From contig NW_026516696.1 in NCBI RefSeq assembly GCF_025766255.1, positions 186,001-250,000 on the forward strand: 64,000 bases of DNA, written 5' to 3'. The DNA is from Zychaea mexicana (Eukaryota; Mucoromycota; Mucoromycetes; Mucorales; Lichtheimiaceae). The notes under the pieces were generated by a model that saw only the letters and a list, made by a program, of their open reading frames with translations, ran no database searches and had not been told where the DNA came from. The translations under genes and the position numbers were made by a program. Shown in pieces: positions 47,932 through 58,529 of the stretch. The stretch's first letter is position 1. Each line of letters starts with the position of its first letter.

Positions 47932-49616
47932 ATGTTGTCGCAAGACACCTCCAATACTCCTGCCACTGGTGTTGTGGGTGTTGGTGCACCTGCAACAGCA
48001 ACAACAACAATAACACCAACGACCACTTCAGTATCAGCAGCACCACCATCGTCATCATCATCATCATCATCATCATCAGTATCAGCGGCACTCGCTCCTC
48101 AACCGTTTACTCCCTCCCCTAATGCAACTGCTTCTTCAAGCGCTACACCTCTTCGGACTGCAAATGCTAACAAAACGCATGTCCTGAGAGCCTGTGTTTG
48201 TATTATCCGACACTGACAACAATTTTGCTATTTTCTATCTTTTTTTTTTTCCCCGTGCTGACGATGAAAATCTTTTTTAGGTGAATTGCCGCAAAGCACA
48301 TCTTGCTTGTGACGGTAAGGGTCCACTTGTTACAATGAGTGATATACCAATACCACAGCCAGCTTATCTTACACATTCCCTTCTTTCTCTTTTCTTCTTT
48401 TCCCCCAACGCCTCCATCCTTTATCACAATGCTCTAACTGCTAGCCGATCGTCCCTGCAAACGATGCGTTTCACTCAGCAAAGAGCAAACATGCTACGAC
48501 GTTGACCACAAAAAGCGCGGACGGCCGAAGCTACGACAGCACGGCCAACGCGTACAGAGAAATGCCATGACAACGCCTATGCGACAATCGTCCTTTTCCA
48601 TGACTACCGACACTTCAGCCACGACCCTCCTGACGCAAACGTACACGTCGCCCATCATCACTGCGTTCTTATCCATGGAGATCTGTTGCGCGCGCGTTTC
48701 GGATGAAGTGCAGCAGCTGCTGGGCTATTACCCGCAAGAATTGGCACACCGGCCTTTGTTTTCCTTCATTGCACCAAGAAGCAGTGAAACACTAGCGCGA
48801 CTCCATCGTGTTTTACTCGACAATGTGACACATGTAGCACAGCGGGCGGATCCAGCGTATCAGCGCATGCCACCCACAGAACGCACCACTTCTGATAAAT
48901 TCTTTAGCCAGCATCCAGATACCCTCACTGCTATTGCCAATGGCTCGCAGACAGTATCCGATACCTTATGGGTCAAGCGCAATGATGGTGCCGTGGAGCC
49001 GCTTACAACTCAGTTTTATTTAGGCGGTGGACTTGGTGCAGATCTATATACCCCGTCGACGCTTACAAATCTATACATCGTATGCTTATTATCCAGACCT
49101 GCACAGACACAACAGCAGGCTCGATCACAGCAGCAACAGCATACCGAACAGCCCGTTAGTGATGGATCTGGTGGTGGTGATGGCGATGAACAACAACAAC
49201 AACAACAACCTCCTACCTCATCGTCAACACTACAGCCATCGCCGCAGCAACAACACCCACTCCAAACAGCGACAGCTTCTTCATTTTCATCTTCGTCGTT
49301 ACTACACCACCAGCACCACCACCACCATCACAAGCACTCACAACAAAGGCCAGTTGCACCGCGTCAAAGTCAGCCATCATCATCATCCATGCCCAGTGAT
49401 AATCGGTCTGACCAACCTGTTCTTTTAACGCATCCATCCAATCCCTCCATCCCACTCCGTGCACCATGGCAACAGGTCCACGTTGCCCCTGTCACCAACG
49501 ACAAGGATCCCAAGTCCAATTCGACCATTGACTATGTCAAGCAATCCATGCGCCTGTTTCAAAGCACAGAGCCATCCAGGTCATCCAATATGAGCGTGGA
49601 CGCATTACTTTCCTAA
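47932..49616 (+). CDS. Zn2Cys6 transcription factor with PAS domain (Ert1/AcuK type)
   Basis: Exons 47932-48195, 48281-48314 and 48445-49616, in agreeing phase, give 489 residues. After a Ser/Thr/Ala/Pro-rich N-tail the binuclear zinc cluster is Cys88, 91, 98, 104, 107, 116 (RACVNCRKAHLACDADRPCK then RC..TC), followed by basic HKKRGRPKLR, AT-hook-like. A PAS-like domain follows at about 145-205 (SMEICCARVSDEVQQLLGYY, PLFSFIAPRSSETL). The C-tail has Gln, Ser and a His-rich run. The order cluster then PAS is that of Ert1/AcuK/Gsm1 regulators of gluconeogenesis and non-fermentable carbon use; that role is inferred from family. The first donor is GTTTGT, not the canonical GTAAGT. The 34-base exon 2 carries the middle of the zinc cluster. 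Confidence 0.85.
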
Positions 49617-49762
49617 TATAACAAACACACACACACATCTCTGCACATATACACACACATACACCACTTAATAAACTGAATTCCCTCGTACACAGCAGCC
49701 AACTCTCTGCCACGACGGTAGAGAATTGAATTATAAATCCATTGGGCCGAGTCTTTTTGGTT

Positions 49763-51059
49763 TTATACATCGTCGTCGTCGTCTTCTTCTTCTGACTCTT
49801 TATTTTCCAATAAAAGGTTACGGAACAGACCGAAACTTGGATATAATATATTTCTATAGTCCATGTCATACCATGCGTTGATGGCAATGACACCCTCGTC
49901 TCCGTGCTGAAGAACTTGATGAAACCAAAGAGCTTGATTTAACGAGTTAATATGAAGCGTATTTACTAATGATGTCTACTTTGTTTACCTGGAAGGTATA
50001 GCATATCGCCCTTTTCAATAGTGACAGTAATAGGCCGAGCATGCTTGAATCGTGGATATCGCTCTAAATCTGGGTGTAATGGATCGACAGGGATCCAGGG
50101 TGTTTGCATAGGCGGATCCATTGGTTTCAGTTCATAGGACCCGGCTGTCGTATCAGGTGTATAAATGGCACTTTGATAAAGTTTCTCGTGCATACAATAG
50201 TACTCGGACGGTGGTAATAGGACAAACGTCTTTGTACCGCGCAAAACCGCATAGCAGTTCTCGTACGGATCTTTATGCAACGAGGTGATACTCTTGTCAT
50301 TGCCCATCCAAAAGTTCACAGCATCCGGTTTTTTGCCCAGTGCTTCACTACACCAGCCAATTTCTTCTTCAATATCGTCCTTGAGCGCCAAGTATTCCGT
50401 GTGCAGACTGTCGTTTTGTAATGAAATGTAATGGGCGTGTGGCGTCGACGCTTTGCCTTCAATGATATCGAGAAACCGTCCGAACGGCATTGACTGTTCA
50501 TGCGGGAGTGCAAAGTATTCGCGATCGGTGACGGGATCGTATGTTACTGCGTCTGCATAACTGTTATATATATAGTGTGTCAGCTAGCAAAAGAGGGTGG
50601 GGTAATTCTGGGTTTTTGTTTTTTACCCGTTAGGAGTTGCTGACGACAAAATTAAAAGGTTAGCTCAAAAGTCAAAGTCGAATGACAGAACTGTAAGAGT
50701 GTCCATGTACAAAATACACGTACTCGCTACCGTGACAATGGAGTCACCCAATTTCTCGCGCAAGTATTCGTTGGTCCATAGGGTATATGCAGGCCAGTGA
50801 GAAAAGGCGTTTTTGATGATTGCAGGTCTGTTTGGGTGCACACAGTTGCGTAAAAATTCAACGCTTGAAGGCGGTTGTTCATACACTTGCACATGGGTAC
50901 CGTTTATTTCTAAAGTATATATATATATATATAGAGTATGTATTGTCAGTTTATTATATAGCTTTAACTAATGCTATGAGCGTTGAGTAAATATATCTTT
51001 TAACCTTGATATTCGTGGATAAATTCGACAATTTGGTCTTCCATATGTGAAGAAGGCAT
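49763..51059 (-). CDS. JMJD7: JmjC-domain hydroxylase, JMJD7 family
   Basis: A 2-oxoglutarate and Fe(II)-dependent oxygenase; human JMJD7 hydroxylates lysine in DRG GTPases. Exons from the start: 51059-51005, 50909-50724, 50639-50627, 50560-49989 and 49932-49763, giving 331 residues against 316 in human. The 13-base third exon encodes TPN plus parts of two codons and restores the family motif TPNGYADA; skipping it also keeps a frame but loses the motif. The iron triad is His180 and Asp182 (SITSLHKDPYENCYAVLRGT) and His280 (LWFHQV). KTFVLLPP follows the first metal motif as in JMJD7. The N-terminal domain includes RPAIIKNAFSHWPAYTLWTN. The tail is acidic (SEEEDDDDDV). It is divergent from eS17 and convergent with the PAS regulator. 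Confidence 0.92.
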
Positions 51060-51204
51060 CTTTCGGCTGCTGGCTTCTGAAAATGGCAGTTGGCTTTTAA
51101 AAAAAACAGGGAAAACTCAGAGGTGAGAGGGGACAACATAAGATTTCGGGTGCAACAAGCAAATTCGATTTCTCCCTCTTTCTCTTTACTCATTTCTAGT
51201 AACC
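51060..51204. promoter_or_regulatory. Shared divergent promoter JMJD7/eS17
   Basis: Only 145 bases separate the start codons of the minus-strand JMJD7 gene and the plus-strand eS17 gene. The pyrimidine-rich part at 51165-51198 lies in the eS17 leader. Coordinated expression is plausible but not shown. Confidence 0.6.
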
Positions 51205-51996
51205 ATGGTAAATATCGAAGCAATCGGGCTATCATAATAGCGGATGGATACGATTCATTCAACAAAGAGATGGATGGATGGATAGAAAGAACGGATGGAT
51301 GGTTGGATGAACGAAACAGACGGATGAGTAGATTATATTAACGGATGCCGATTTCACGTTTTCGTCAATAATAGGGTCGTGTCCGCACTAAGACTGTCAA
51401 GAAGGCCTCGCGTGTCTTGATCGAAAAGTACTACCCCCGCCTCACTTTGGACTTCCAGACCAACAAGAAGATCTGCGATGAGGTCGCCATCATTTCGTCC
51501 AAGCGTCTCCGCAACAAGATTGCTGGTTTCACGACCCACTTGATGAAGCGCATTTCGCGTGGTCCCGTCCGTGGCATTTCCTTCAAGTTGCAGGAGGAAG
51601 AGCGTGAGCGCCGTGACAACTTTGTCCCCGAGCAATCTGCTTTGGACACCTCGGCTATCGAGATCGACCCCGAGACTGAGGTACAGTGTCACTTTTTTGA
51701 AAAAAACTAAAAATTGGTTGAAAATGCCGGTTGGATCTTTCGATGGCCAATTCAATCCCCTTTTTTTCGGTGTCAAGATCCAATCCAGCACAAAATGTAT
51801 TAACCTATCTATATCTGTGGCTCGTAATCTTTTTTTTTTACGACGACCCCCTCCATGACCACTTTAGGAATTGCTCAAGTCCCTCAACTTTGCTGGTCTC
51901 TCCGGTGTTAAGGTCACTGCTCCCGTCGCTGCCTTCACCCCCAAGGAGAACCGTCCTCGCCGTGACAACCGTCGTGCTCCCCGCACTGAGGCTTAA
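51205..51996 (+). CDS. RPS17: 40S ribosomal protein eS17
   Basis: A small-subunit ribosomal protein. Exon 1 is just the start codon (51205-51207); exons 2 and 3 are 51375-51680 and 51868-51996. Phases agree and give 145 residues, close to the usual 135-145. The sequence begins [20 protein letters not shown] and contains [20 protein letters not shown] and [20 protein letters not shown], which are family signatures; the tail is basic. A start-codon-only first exon is common in fungal ribosomal protein genes. Intron 1 contains a GGAT/GATG-rich imperfect repeat (about 51260-51325). AATAAA at 52013 is a probable polyadenylation signal. Confidence 0.96.
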
Positions 51997-53562
51997 ACAG
52001 TTTTTCTTCACTAAATAAAAATTGTTCGGTCAACACAATTTTTTTGATTGCAGTTGGAGAAATGGGATGATGATACGAATATGTGTCAGTGCCGTAAAGT
52101 ATCATTCAATGATAATTTGAATTGATTCACATATGCGATGTTAAAATTTGTATAATGAAGTTGATGGATGGTGTGAGCGTTACAGGAATATGTTTTATAC
52201 AACCTCGCTAATGTCAGAATATAAGAAGCTGGTAATTACAAAGTAGTGAAGGTTTATGGCTTAGCGACGGCAGTGACTTATTTCTTTGGCAAAAGTTAAC
52301 ATGGGAAATAGGAAGAGAGATGTGTGGGAGGCACATAATATGCGTATATTTCAAGACATCGGACCTCACTCATTTGCATTAATGATTTGATATGTCAACA
52401 CGGTCTACATGGTCGACATAGTAGTGTGCGCGTTGTGATCTTTGGCTTCGCTGTGTAAAGAGAACAGATGGAGTTAACTTTTTGGGTTGCTGTAGAGTAG
52501 AGGTTGATGCAGTGTGGACAGTCTTCCTAATACAGTATGCTTGGCTTGCAGGCTCTTGTTCGAAATTACTGGCTGCTTTCCCTACTTTAAAGAAAATCAA
52601 TCCATCATGATCGATAGCTGTACGTGCACAATAAACATGTTTTGTGTGTTTTGATTGACGAGTAGTATCTCGATTTGTCCACCAAGTGGATATTTATGTA
52701 CCTTCACGAGCACTTGGTTGCTCCAATAACTCCATTATTGACAGTGGACCCCCTTAATTGCACACACAGATTTTCTGAAAGTAAGAGATTGTGAAAGTTA
52801 AGGAATACTAAAACAAAATTACATAGTGTGGAGTAAACATGTTTATACACATGTATAGTAGACGTACATAGATGTTCCATTGGATGGCAACACAGAGCTG
52901 TGGTTTTTCTTTTTATGGGGTGTATATATAAAGGTGCGTACCAACTTCAGCAGCTGTTGTATGCTGCTATTTCCCTCACAACCACACGTGCGCGATTATT
53001 TCTTTATTCAGGGACATCTTGGCATTACACGAATAACCAATTCCCACGAAGACGTGAAGCACATAATCTATTTATCCAATGCATTCACCTGGATTGACCT
53101 TTTACTCACGTATCCTAAATTACTTGATTTCCACGCTTAATCCATTAAAATCAACTCACCCATTCAATGCACACGCTGGTAGTTGCCAAGGATAGGCCAT
53201 CCTTATAATATAGAGATATATCCATTGAAAGTGAAATATGCGTAGATGTGAGTTTTTTTCATGTTATTCTTACCATTCATCAAGTTATTGAAGGTTGAAA
53301 GTTAACGGATGTGAAATAAAAAGGGAGTCGGCTGTTTGCTGAGAAATAACTCTAGATTCTCTAATTACATATTTTGCGTAGCAGAGACATACATCATACA
53401 TGTGCTTTACAGAAGATATATATATCAGCGAGGTGCTGAATTACTGTACAGACGGCTAAATTTGACGTATGATAGTCGGTGGATTCATGACAAATGGACC
53501 TGAAACTACCAAAAAAAGTTATCTACCAAATGTCACTGTATATCGTGGATAAAAGAAAGTAA
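51997..53562. other. Intergenic AT-rich region
   Basis: No convincing gene. At 52742-52761 CAGTGGACCCCCTTAATTGC resembles a single end of a Tigger-type element; no matching inverted end was found. A hydrophobic-poor frame at 52880-53140 has no domain. Confidence 0.35.
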
Positions 53563-53749
53563 CAGTACCCGCTCGTTAAACCGATCACCTTTAAACCGAT
53601 ATTTCGTTAAACCAATCACTTCCCCAAAATACCAGCTTGGTAAGCAGTATGTATGTCATATAGTGGACCCTCAATCTTTAAACCGATCATTTGTTAAACC
53701 GATCACTTTCTCGAAAAACAGAGGTGATCGGTTTAACGAGCGGGTACTG
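53563..53749. mobile_element. MITE of pogo type
   Basis: A 187-bp element bounded by near-perfect inverted repeats of 28 bases: CAGTACCCGCTCGTTAAACC at the left continues GATCACCT, and the right end is its reverse complement. The right end abuts TA; the left neighbour is AA, possibly a mutated TA. Inside, the word TTAAACCGATCA and variants recur at least four times. Size, TIR and CAGT start fit a non-autonomous pogo/Tigger relative, from a family different from the 1877-2840 element. Confidence 0.8.
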
Positions 53750-54672
53750 TAGATAGAAACATCACGTTACAGCTAGCAGTAAGTCAAGGCTCATAATGGT
53801 GGTCAAAGTGTCATATGTACGTGCTACATTTTAAAGATCATTCAACTAAGGCTCTTCTCCGTGCTTAAGATTTTGTATTACGCGCGGCAAAAAAATCCTG
53901 TAGACGTATGCTGCAGCGTATAGTAGCACCAACAGCAGGGCAACACTTTAGCTTAAACATATGCTGTTGCGAACTAATTTTTTATAATGGCGCAACCGGT
54001 TCGGAAAAGAAAAAAAAAAGGGACGAACCGAAGGATGTCCGGTCACTACCACCAGGCACGTGCCACACTGGGCCGACGGATTTAGAACAAGAACTAGGCA
54101 GATTGACCCTACACACAAGGGTTGCGAATCTACTTGGCGAGAATATTTCTGACTATTCATTGCACGGCTCCCGCTTGCGCAGTTAGTTGTTCCGAGCAAA
54201 AATAAGACGTCTGTTGAAGGATTATTGATTCTCTCCTACATAAAGTTTTTCATGAGCACGCTTTAAGCTTAAGAGTCACCCTATTGAATTGAGGCAGTAT
54301 AAATAATTCCAATTTATCAAAAGCCTTTTTGATCCACTACTTGTGAAGCGAAGTCAGACATACTATGAGCGTGTTAGGCTCCGAAAACACCATTTACTGA
54401 CGAACAACCAAATCAAAGACAGTGAAACGAAAACAAGAAGTTTTCACTCAAAGGGAATAATATATATGTAAATGCATTTGAAAAGAGAACAAGATGAGTT
54501 AAATGATGTGTGTGTGCTACGGTAATTCTAGGTCTGCGGATGGTACAGAGGGTAGAATTCGTACAAGCACGAGGAACTAGGTAAAGTAGGCTATGTTAAG
54601 TTTTTTTGTGCACCAACAACGAAGCACTTATAAACCATAACAGCGTTTGCCTATGTGTGTGTGTGTATTAGC
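53750..54672. other. Intergenic region
   Basis: Overlapping frames on both strands at 53908-54199 have no recognisable domain. A (GT)n run lies near 54655-54667, just downstream of the stop of the next gene. Nothing else supported. Confidence 0.35.
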
Positions 54673-55437
54673 TTACACTGAGATTGATGTTAATAGTTTT
54701 GATTGTAGATTCTCAAAATAAAAGGGACGCTTACACCAAAATATGTTCTCGAAAATTTCGTAATCGAAAGTCGAGTCATTGTCATTGCAGATAAAACAGA
54801 CTACTTCACGCGATTTTCGGATTGTCGAGCGTTTGCCATTGGATATGATGAATCGCCGATGTTGCCCCTTACTGATGGAAAATGCAGGTACCATTAGAGT
54901 GCTAATATTACTTTTTTTTCAACCTTGTATGTAGACTTAACTCGAGAAGATGTTTTGGATACTGCTTCTTGGTACGAGCTTGTTGAGCCCGCGACAAGGA
55001 TGGGACAGACGACGACGACGAGGATAATGACGTGGAAGGAGTTCTGTCATCAACTATAGTAGACTGATAGGTATGTTAAGCGTTGTCGCTTACCAACACT
55101 TCTTCTAAGTATCTAGACTTACCGTATCTGCTAATTCATCTATATTATCATCATTAAGCATCGATAGAAACGACATCTCACAGGTAAATGACGATAATGC
55201 GATTGCTCTTATTTTCGTTTCCTATTAAGTCACAGAAATGATCTTGAGCTATTTACCTCGATCCACTTGTATTTTAGATGCTTTTCTTTCTATATTTTTA
55301 CGTGCAGTAACAACCTGATCTCGCACATTTAGATCTCGCATTGTTTGTTGGAGTGAAGACTCAATAGACCGTCCGTAGGAGTTCCATCCGTTTTCATCAA
55401 GGTTGCCTGCAGCGAGCAATTCTTGCTGATTCAACAT
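54673..55437 (-). CDS. Uncharacterised spliced gene
   Basis: Exon-like blocks on the minus strand: 55176-55123 (MSFLSMLNDDNIDELADT), 55063-54942 (Ser-rich, then RAQQARTKKQYPKHLLE) and 54871-54673 (RRFIISNGKRSTIRKSREVV, CFICNDNDSTFDYEIFENIF, then a stop) join in phase with good splice sites. A further block, 55437 to about 55255, encodes NGWNSYGRSIESSLQQTMRD and a basic tail. It could be the first exon only if a weak GTGGAT donor is used; otherwise it is a separate small gene. A Ser-rich linker between an acidic start and a basic, Cys-containing end suggests a nuclear protein, but no family is recognised. Confidence 0.4.
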
Positions 55438-57047
55438 TTGTTTTTATGGAATAATGGTGTCCTTATGCAGAAGAAAAATAGAAAATACAAGCAATCGACC
55501 TTTTATGTTCTATCAAACAACGGCGGCGCGCTCTTTGTTAAACCAGCTACAGAAATTTGATAATCGTTTGGCCAGAAAAGATCAAATTTGAAGCAAATTA
55601 ATCATGTTTCAATACAGCATAGACAGAATCCTTAGGGTGTATGCTTTGATGACTTCATTCGATGTTTGTCGGCTATTTGTAGTTCATTGAAGAGAAAATG
55701 TAATAGTGCTTACATTCACAGTATGTGGCGGGCTACTGATGCTTTTTTGAAGACCAAAAATAAAGGACAACAGTGGCTTCAACAGTCCCGCGTCCTATCT
55801 TCTACTGTAGCTCGATATTGTAGAAGGTTATCGCATCCAAAACACTAAAGACATCAAAATAATGGGGCAAACACTCAGCAATGTAAAGAAGATCCAAAGA
55901 TCAGTTGTTGAGAAGACCCGCCGCATGCTAATTATACGATATAGTAGCTTTGTCCAAAAGCCGCCACTTCTGTAGTAAGTAGCTGAATCACATACTGTTT
56001 GGCTTTTTGTATGTCATTCATGCGGCAAGCAATCGCCAAAGCATGTTCACGCATGAATCTTCCTGGCTGCATTTTTAAGTAACAAAAGTTGTCGGTATCG
56101 TAAGTGTGTTGGATTAGCTAATGAGCTATTCTGACACGCACTATCGCATCACGCACAGCCTATTAACGAACACAGCTAACGTACACCGCCTTTATCTATT
56201 ACACAGGTTGTATATGTAACTAGAAAGGTGATGCGGCGCTTCAACGAGCGAGATCGTCCTTTGGCGAAAAAGACGCGCACAGATCCATCTCCGCAGCCTC
56301 CTCCTATATTTCTTTTGCTAAATGCATGTACTAAACCTTTGATAATATACAAGCAGAGGCCTACCACATGCGTTTTCCATCTCCTGCGTACGAGTCATTT
56401 GGAGGAAGAGATGGAAGGCACCTTAACCTTATGGTACTGTAGCACAAGAAATCCTGTGTAAACAATATGCAGTTATTACTCGGGTACAAATGTGGAAACC
56501 GGCGACGAGATCGCGTTCTTCCCCAAAAAAAAAAAGATATGCCTCTGCAAAAAAAAAGAGAAGAGTAGGAACAGTGTGTTAAACTGTATAGAGACAATAT
56601 ATTGGCTTGAGAGGAGGGAAACGATGATGGGTCCACTGTGGAATAATTTACATCGGGCTTGTCAAAGTATTTTGGTCATTTTTCTTACACATGTCAAAAA
56701 TATTGCTTTTGTGTAAGGCATAATACAAAGCTACTATAGCTCCCTTCAACTATGTGCGGCAAGAAGCGGGATGCGGCATGACCGGCAAAAAAGAGCAGTA
56801 TATTGTGTGACTACGAGAAATTTTGTCCAGGGAGTCGCTCGTCACGAAATTTTTGCCATTGGTTGTGTGATTCAGTCAACATCTCTTGCAGTTCCAGGCC
56901 GTTCCGTCATTTGAAGCGCACATTTCACCATATGCAGCCAGCGCGTTAAATACTTCTCATTTTTCTTCCTTTCTTGTATGCCTTCATTTCTTCTCTTTCT
57001 TTCTCTTCTTTCTTTCAGTCTTCGTTCACAGTCTATTCTGAGCAACA
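55438..57047. other. Intergenic region and GATA gene leader
   Basis: A frame at 56231-56461 starting MRRFNERDRPLAKKTRTDPS is protein-like but lacks a domain or partner exon. The last 90 bases before 57048 are a strong pyrimidine-rich leader (about 56958-57020). Confidence 0.35.
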
Positions 57048-58151
57048 ATGGATGATCCACTCTTTTACAATATACCCAGTTATTATGCTTTCTTACCTCT
57101 AGACGAAACAGTACCACCAGCAGCAGCAACAGCAACAGCAGGAGTAGCAACATCAGCTGATATACAAGAACCCTCATCAACATCTAATTACTATATGCCC
57201 GATTCATCAATGTTATACTCATCAACGACAGCCACAACCTCGCCATCGTCATTCAATGGCGTGTCATCATATAACGATGACTCGTATTGCAGCTTTTTGG
57301 ATGGTGATATGTTAAATCCATACGACTTTTTATTGTATACGACAGCTTCACGGCAGCAACAGCAGGAATCATTATCATTTGATGAGCCAGTAGAAATATA
57401 CACAGCGCCATCACCACCACCTGATACTACAGTCCTGAGGAGCAGTTCTTCGACTCGTAGTAGCGTTAGCACTACTAGCAGCAACGCTAGCAGTGATATC
57501 GCAACCATTGTGGAGCACCAAAACTCTGAACACTTTTATAACGGCAAAAGCTACATATTAATATCATCTTCAGAGCAAGCATATGAAGAAGCTCAACCCG
57601 AAGACCACATTGACGACAACGAAAACGACATGGAAGATTATAAGGCGGCTCTTTCCTCAGGGGATTGTGTTAGCGTTAGCCAAGACGACGTATATAACGA
57701 CGAAGTCCACAACGACGATATTGAAGTCCAGGATGATGACAGCGACGATCCGGATTGGGTACTTGGTAATGATGCTATTACCGCCCATGCACCGGGTCGT
57801 CGACCTATCACGACCGCCAAAGCTACCACGCCGACCAAGAGGCGATCTCCGAAAGTGCCTACTTTATCAGCATCAGGATCGCACAGCAACAGAAAGGACG
57901 AGTCCAATATAGTAACAATTTGTAGCAATTGCAAAACTACAAACACGCCGTTATGGAGACGAGACGACCAAGGACATCCTTTGTGCAATGCATGTGGATT
58001 ATTTCTCAAACTGCATGGCATGGTGCGGCCTTTAAGCCTAAAAACAGACGTGATCAAGAAACGAAACCGCCAATCTTCCTCTGGAACCAAAAAGAGAAAA
58101 AGAAAAGCAAGGTCGTCCCATCAAAAACACAACAATAGTAGGAACAAATAA
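57048..58151 (+). CDS. GATA transcription factor, AreA/Nit2 type
   Basis: A single-exon 367-residue DNA-binding protein. The N-terminal two thirds is disordered and acidic, with Ser/Thr/Ala tracts and Asp/Glu-rich segments (about 180-245), likely activation regions. One GATA zinc finger has Cys292, 295, 313 and 316 ([20 protein letters not shown], then LCNAC), spacing C-x2-C-x17-C-x2-C. The following [20 protein letters not shown] and KKRNR are the basic arm typical of AreA/Gln3/Nit2 nitrogen regulators; the C-terminus is Lys/Arg-rich and ends soon after. These factors activate use of secondary nitrogen sources. Only one finger is present, which argues against the two-finger iron repressors. 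The extended C-terminal region of AreA is missing. Confidence 0.93.
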   Translation: MDDPLFYNIPSYYAFLPLDETVPPAAATATAGVATSADIQEPSSTSNYYMPDSSMLYSSTTATTSPSSFNGVSSYNDDSYCSFLDGDMLNPYDFLLYTTASRQQQQESLSFDEPVEIYTAPSPPPDTTVLRSSSSTRSSVSTTSSNASSDIATIVEHQNSEHFYNGKSYILISSSEQAYEEAQPEDHIDDNENDMEDYKAALSSGDCVSVSQDDVYNDEVHNDDIEVQDDDSDDPDWVLGNDAITAHAPGRRPITTAKATTPTKRRSPKVPTLSASGSHSNRKDESNIVTICSNCKTTNTPLWRRDDQGHPLCNACGLFLKLHGMVRPLSLKTDVIKKRNRQSSSGTKKRKRKARSSHQKHNNSRNK

Positions 58152-58529
58152 AAAGGAGTATACTCCTTGTGTACAATCGATTCCACAATTGTTGTCTTTA
58201 CACCCATCATCTTTAGTATATGTTTCTTTCATTTTCTTCATAACTTTTTCTCTGCTTTTGTCAAAATCATTTTATTCCGTTCATTCCGTTCATTACGCAT
58301 GAGTGTAGTAGCAATTATCATTATGGCGATGTAATATTCATCAATCTTTATTATATGCATATGTTCTTATTAAGCTCAAAAAATAAAACTATGGAAGTCG
58401 ACTCCGCTATTACTAGATAGTTATTTGTACATTCTGTATGTATAAGAGTAGGTAGCAGAGGGAAGATATTAATATGGAGAGAGTTGACGCAGTGCGCGCC
58501 ACTACCATTCAGCTTGTGCTGTGCCTTTG
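58152..58529. other. Convergent 3' region of GATA and chitinase genes
   Basis: AT-rich with AATAAA at about 58382-58387. No gene. Confidence 0.5.

Noticed and set aside
47941..48200. (TCA)n/(ACA)n repeats as a microsatellite
   Set aside because: They encode Ser/Thr runs in the N-terminal tail of the Zn2Cys6/PAS gene and are described there.
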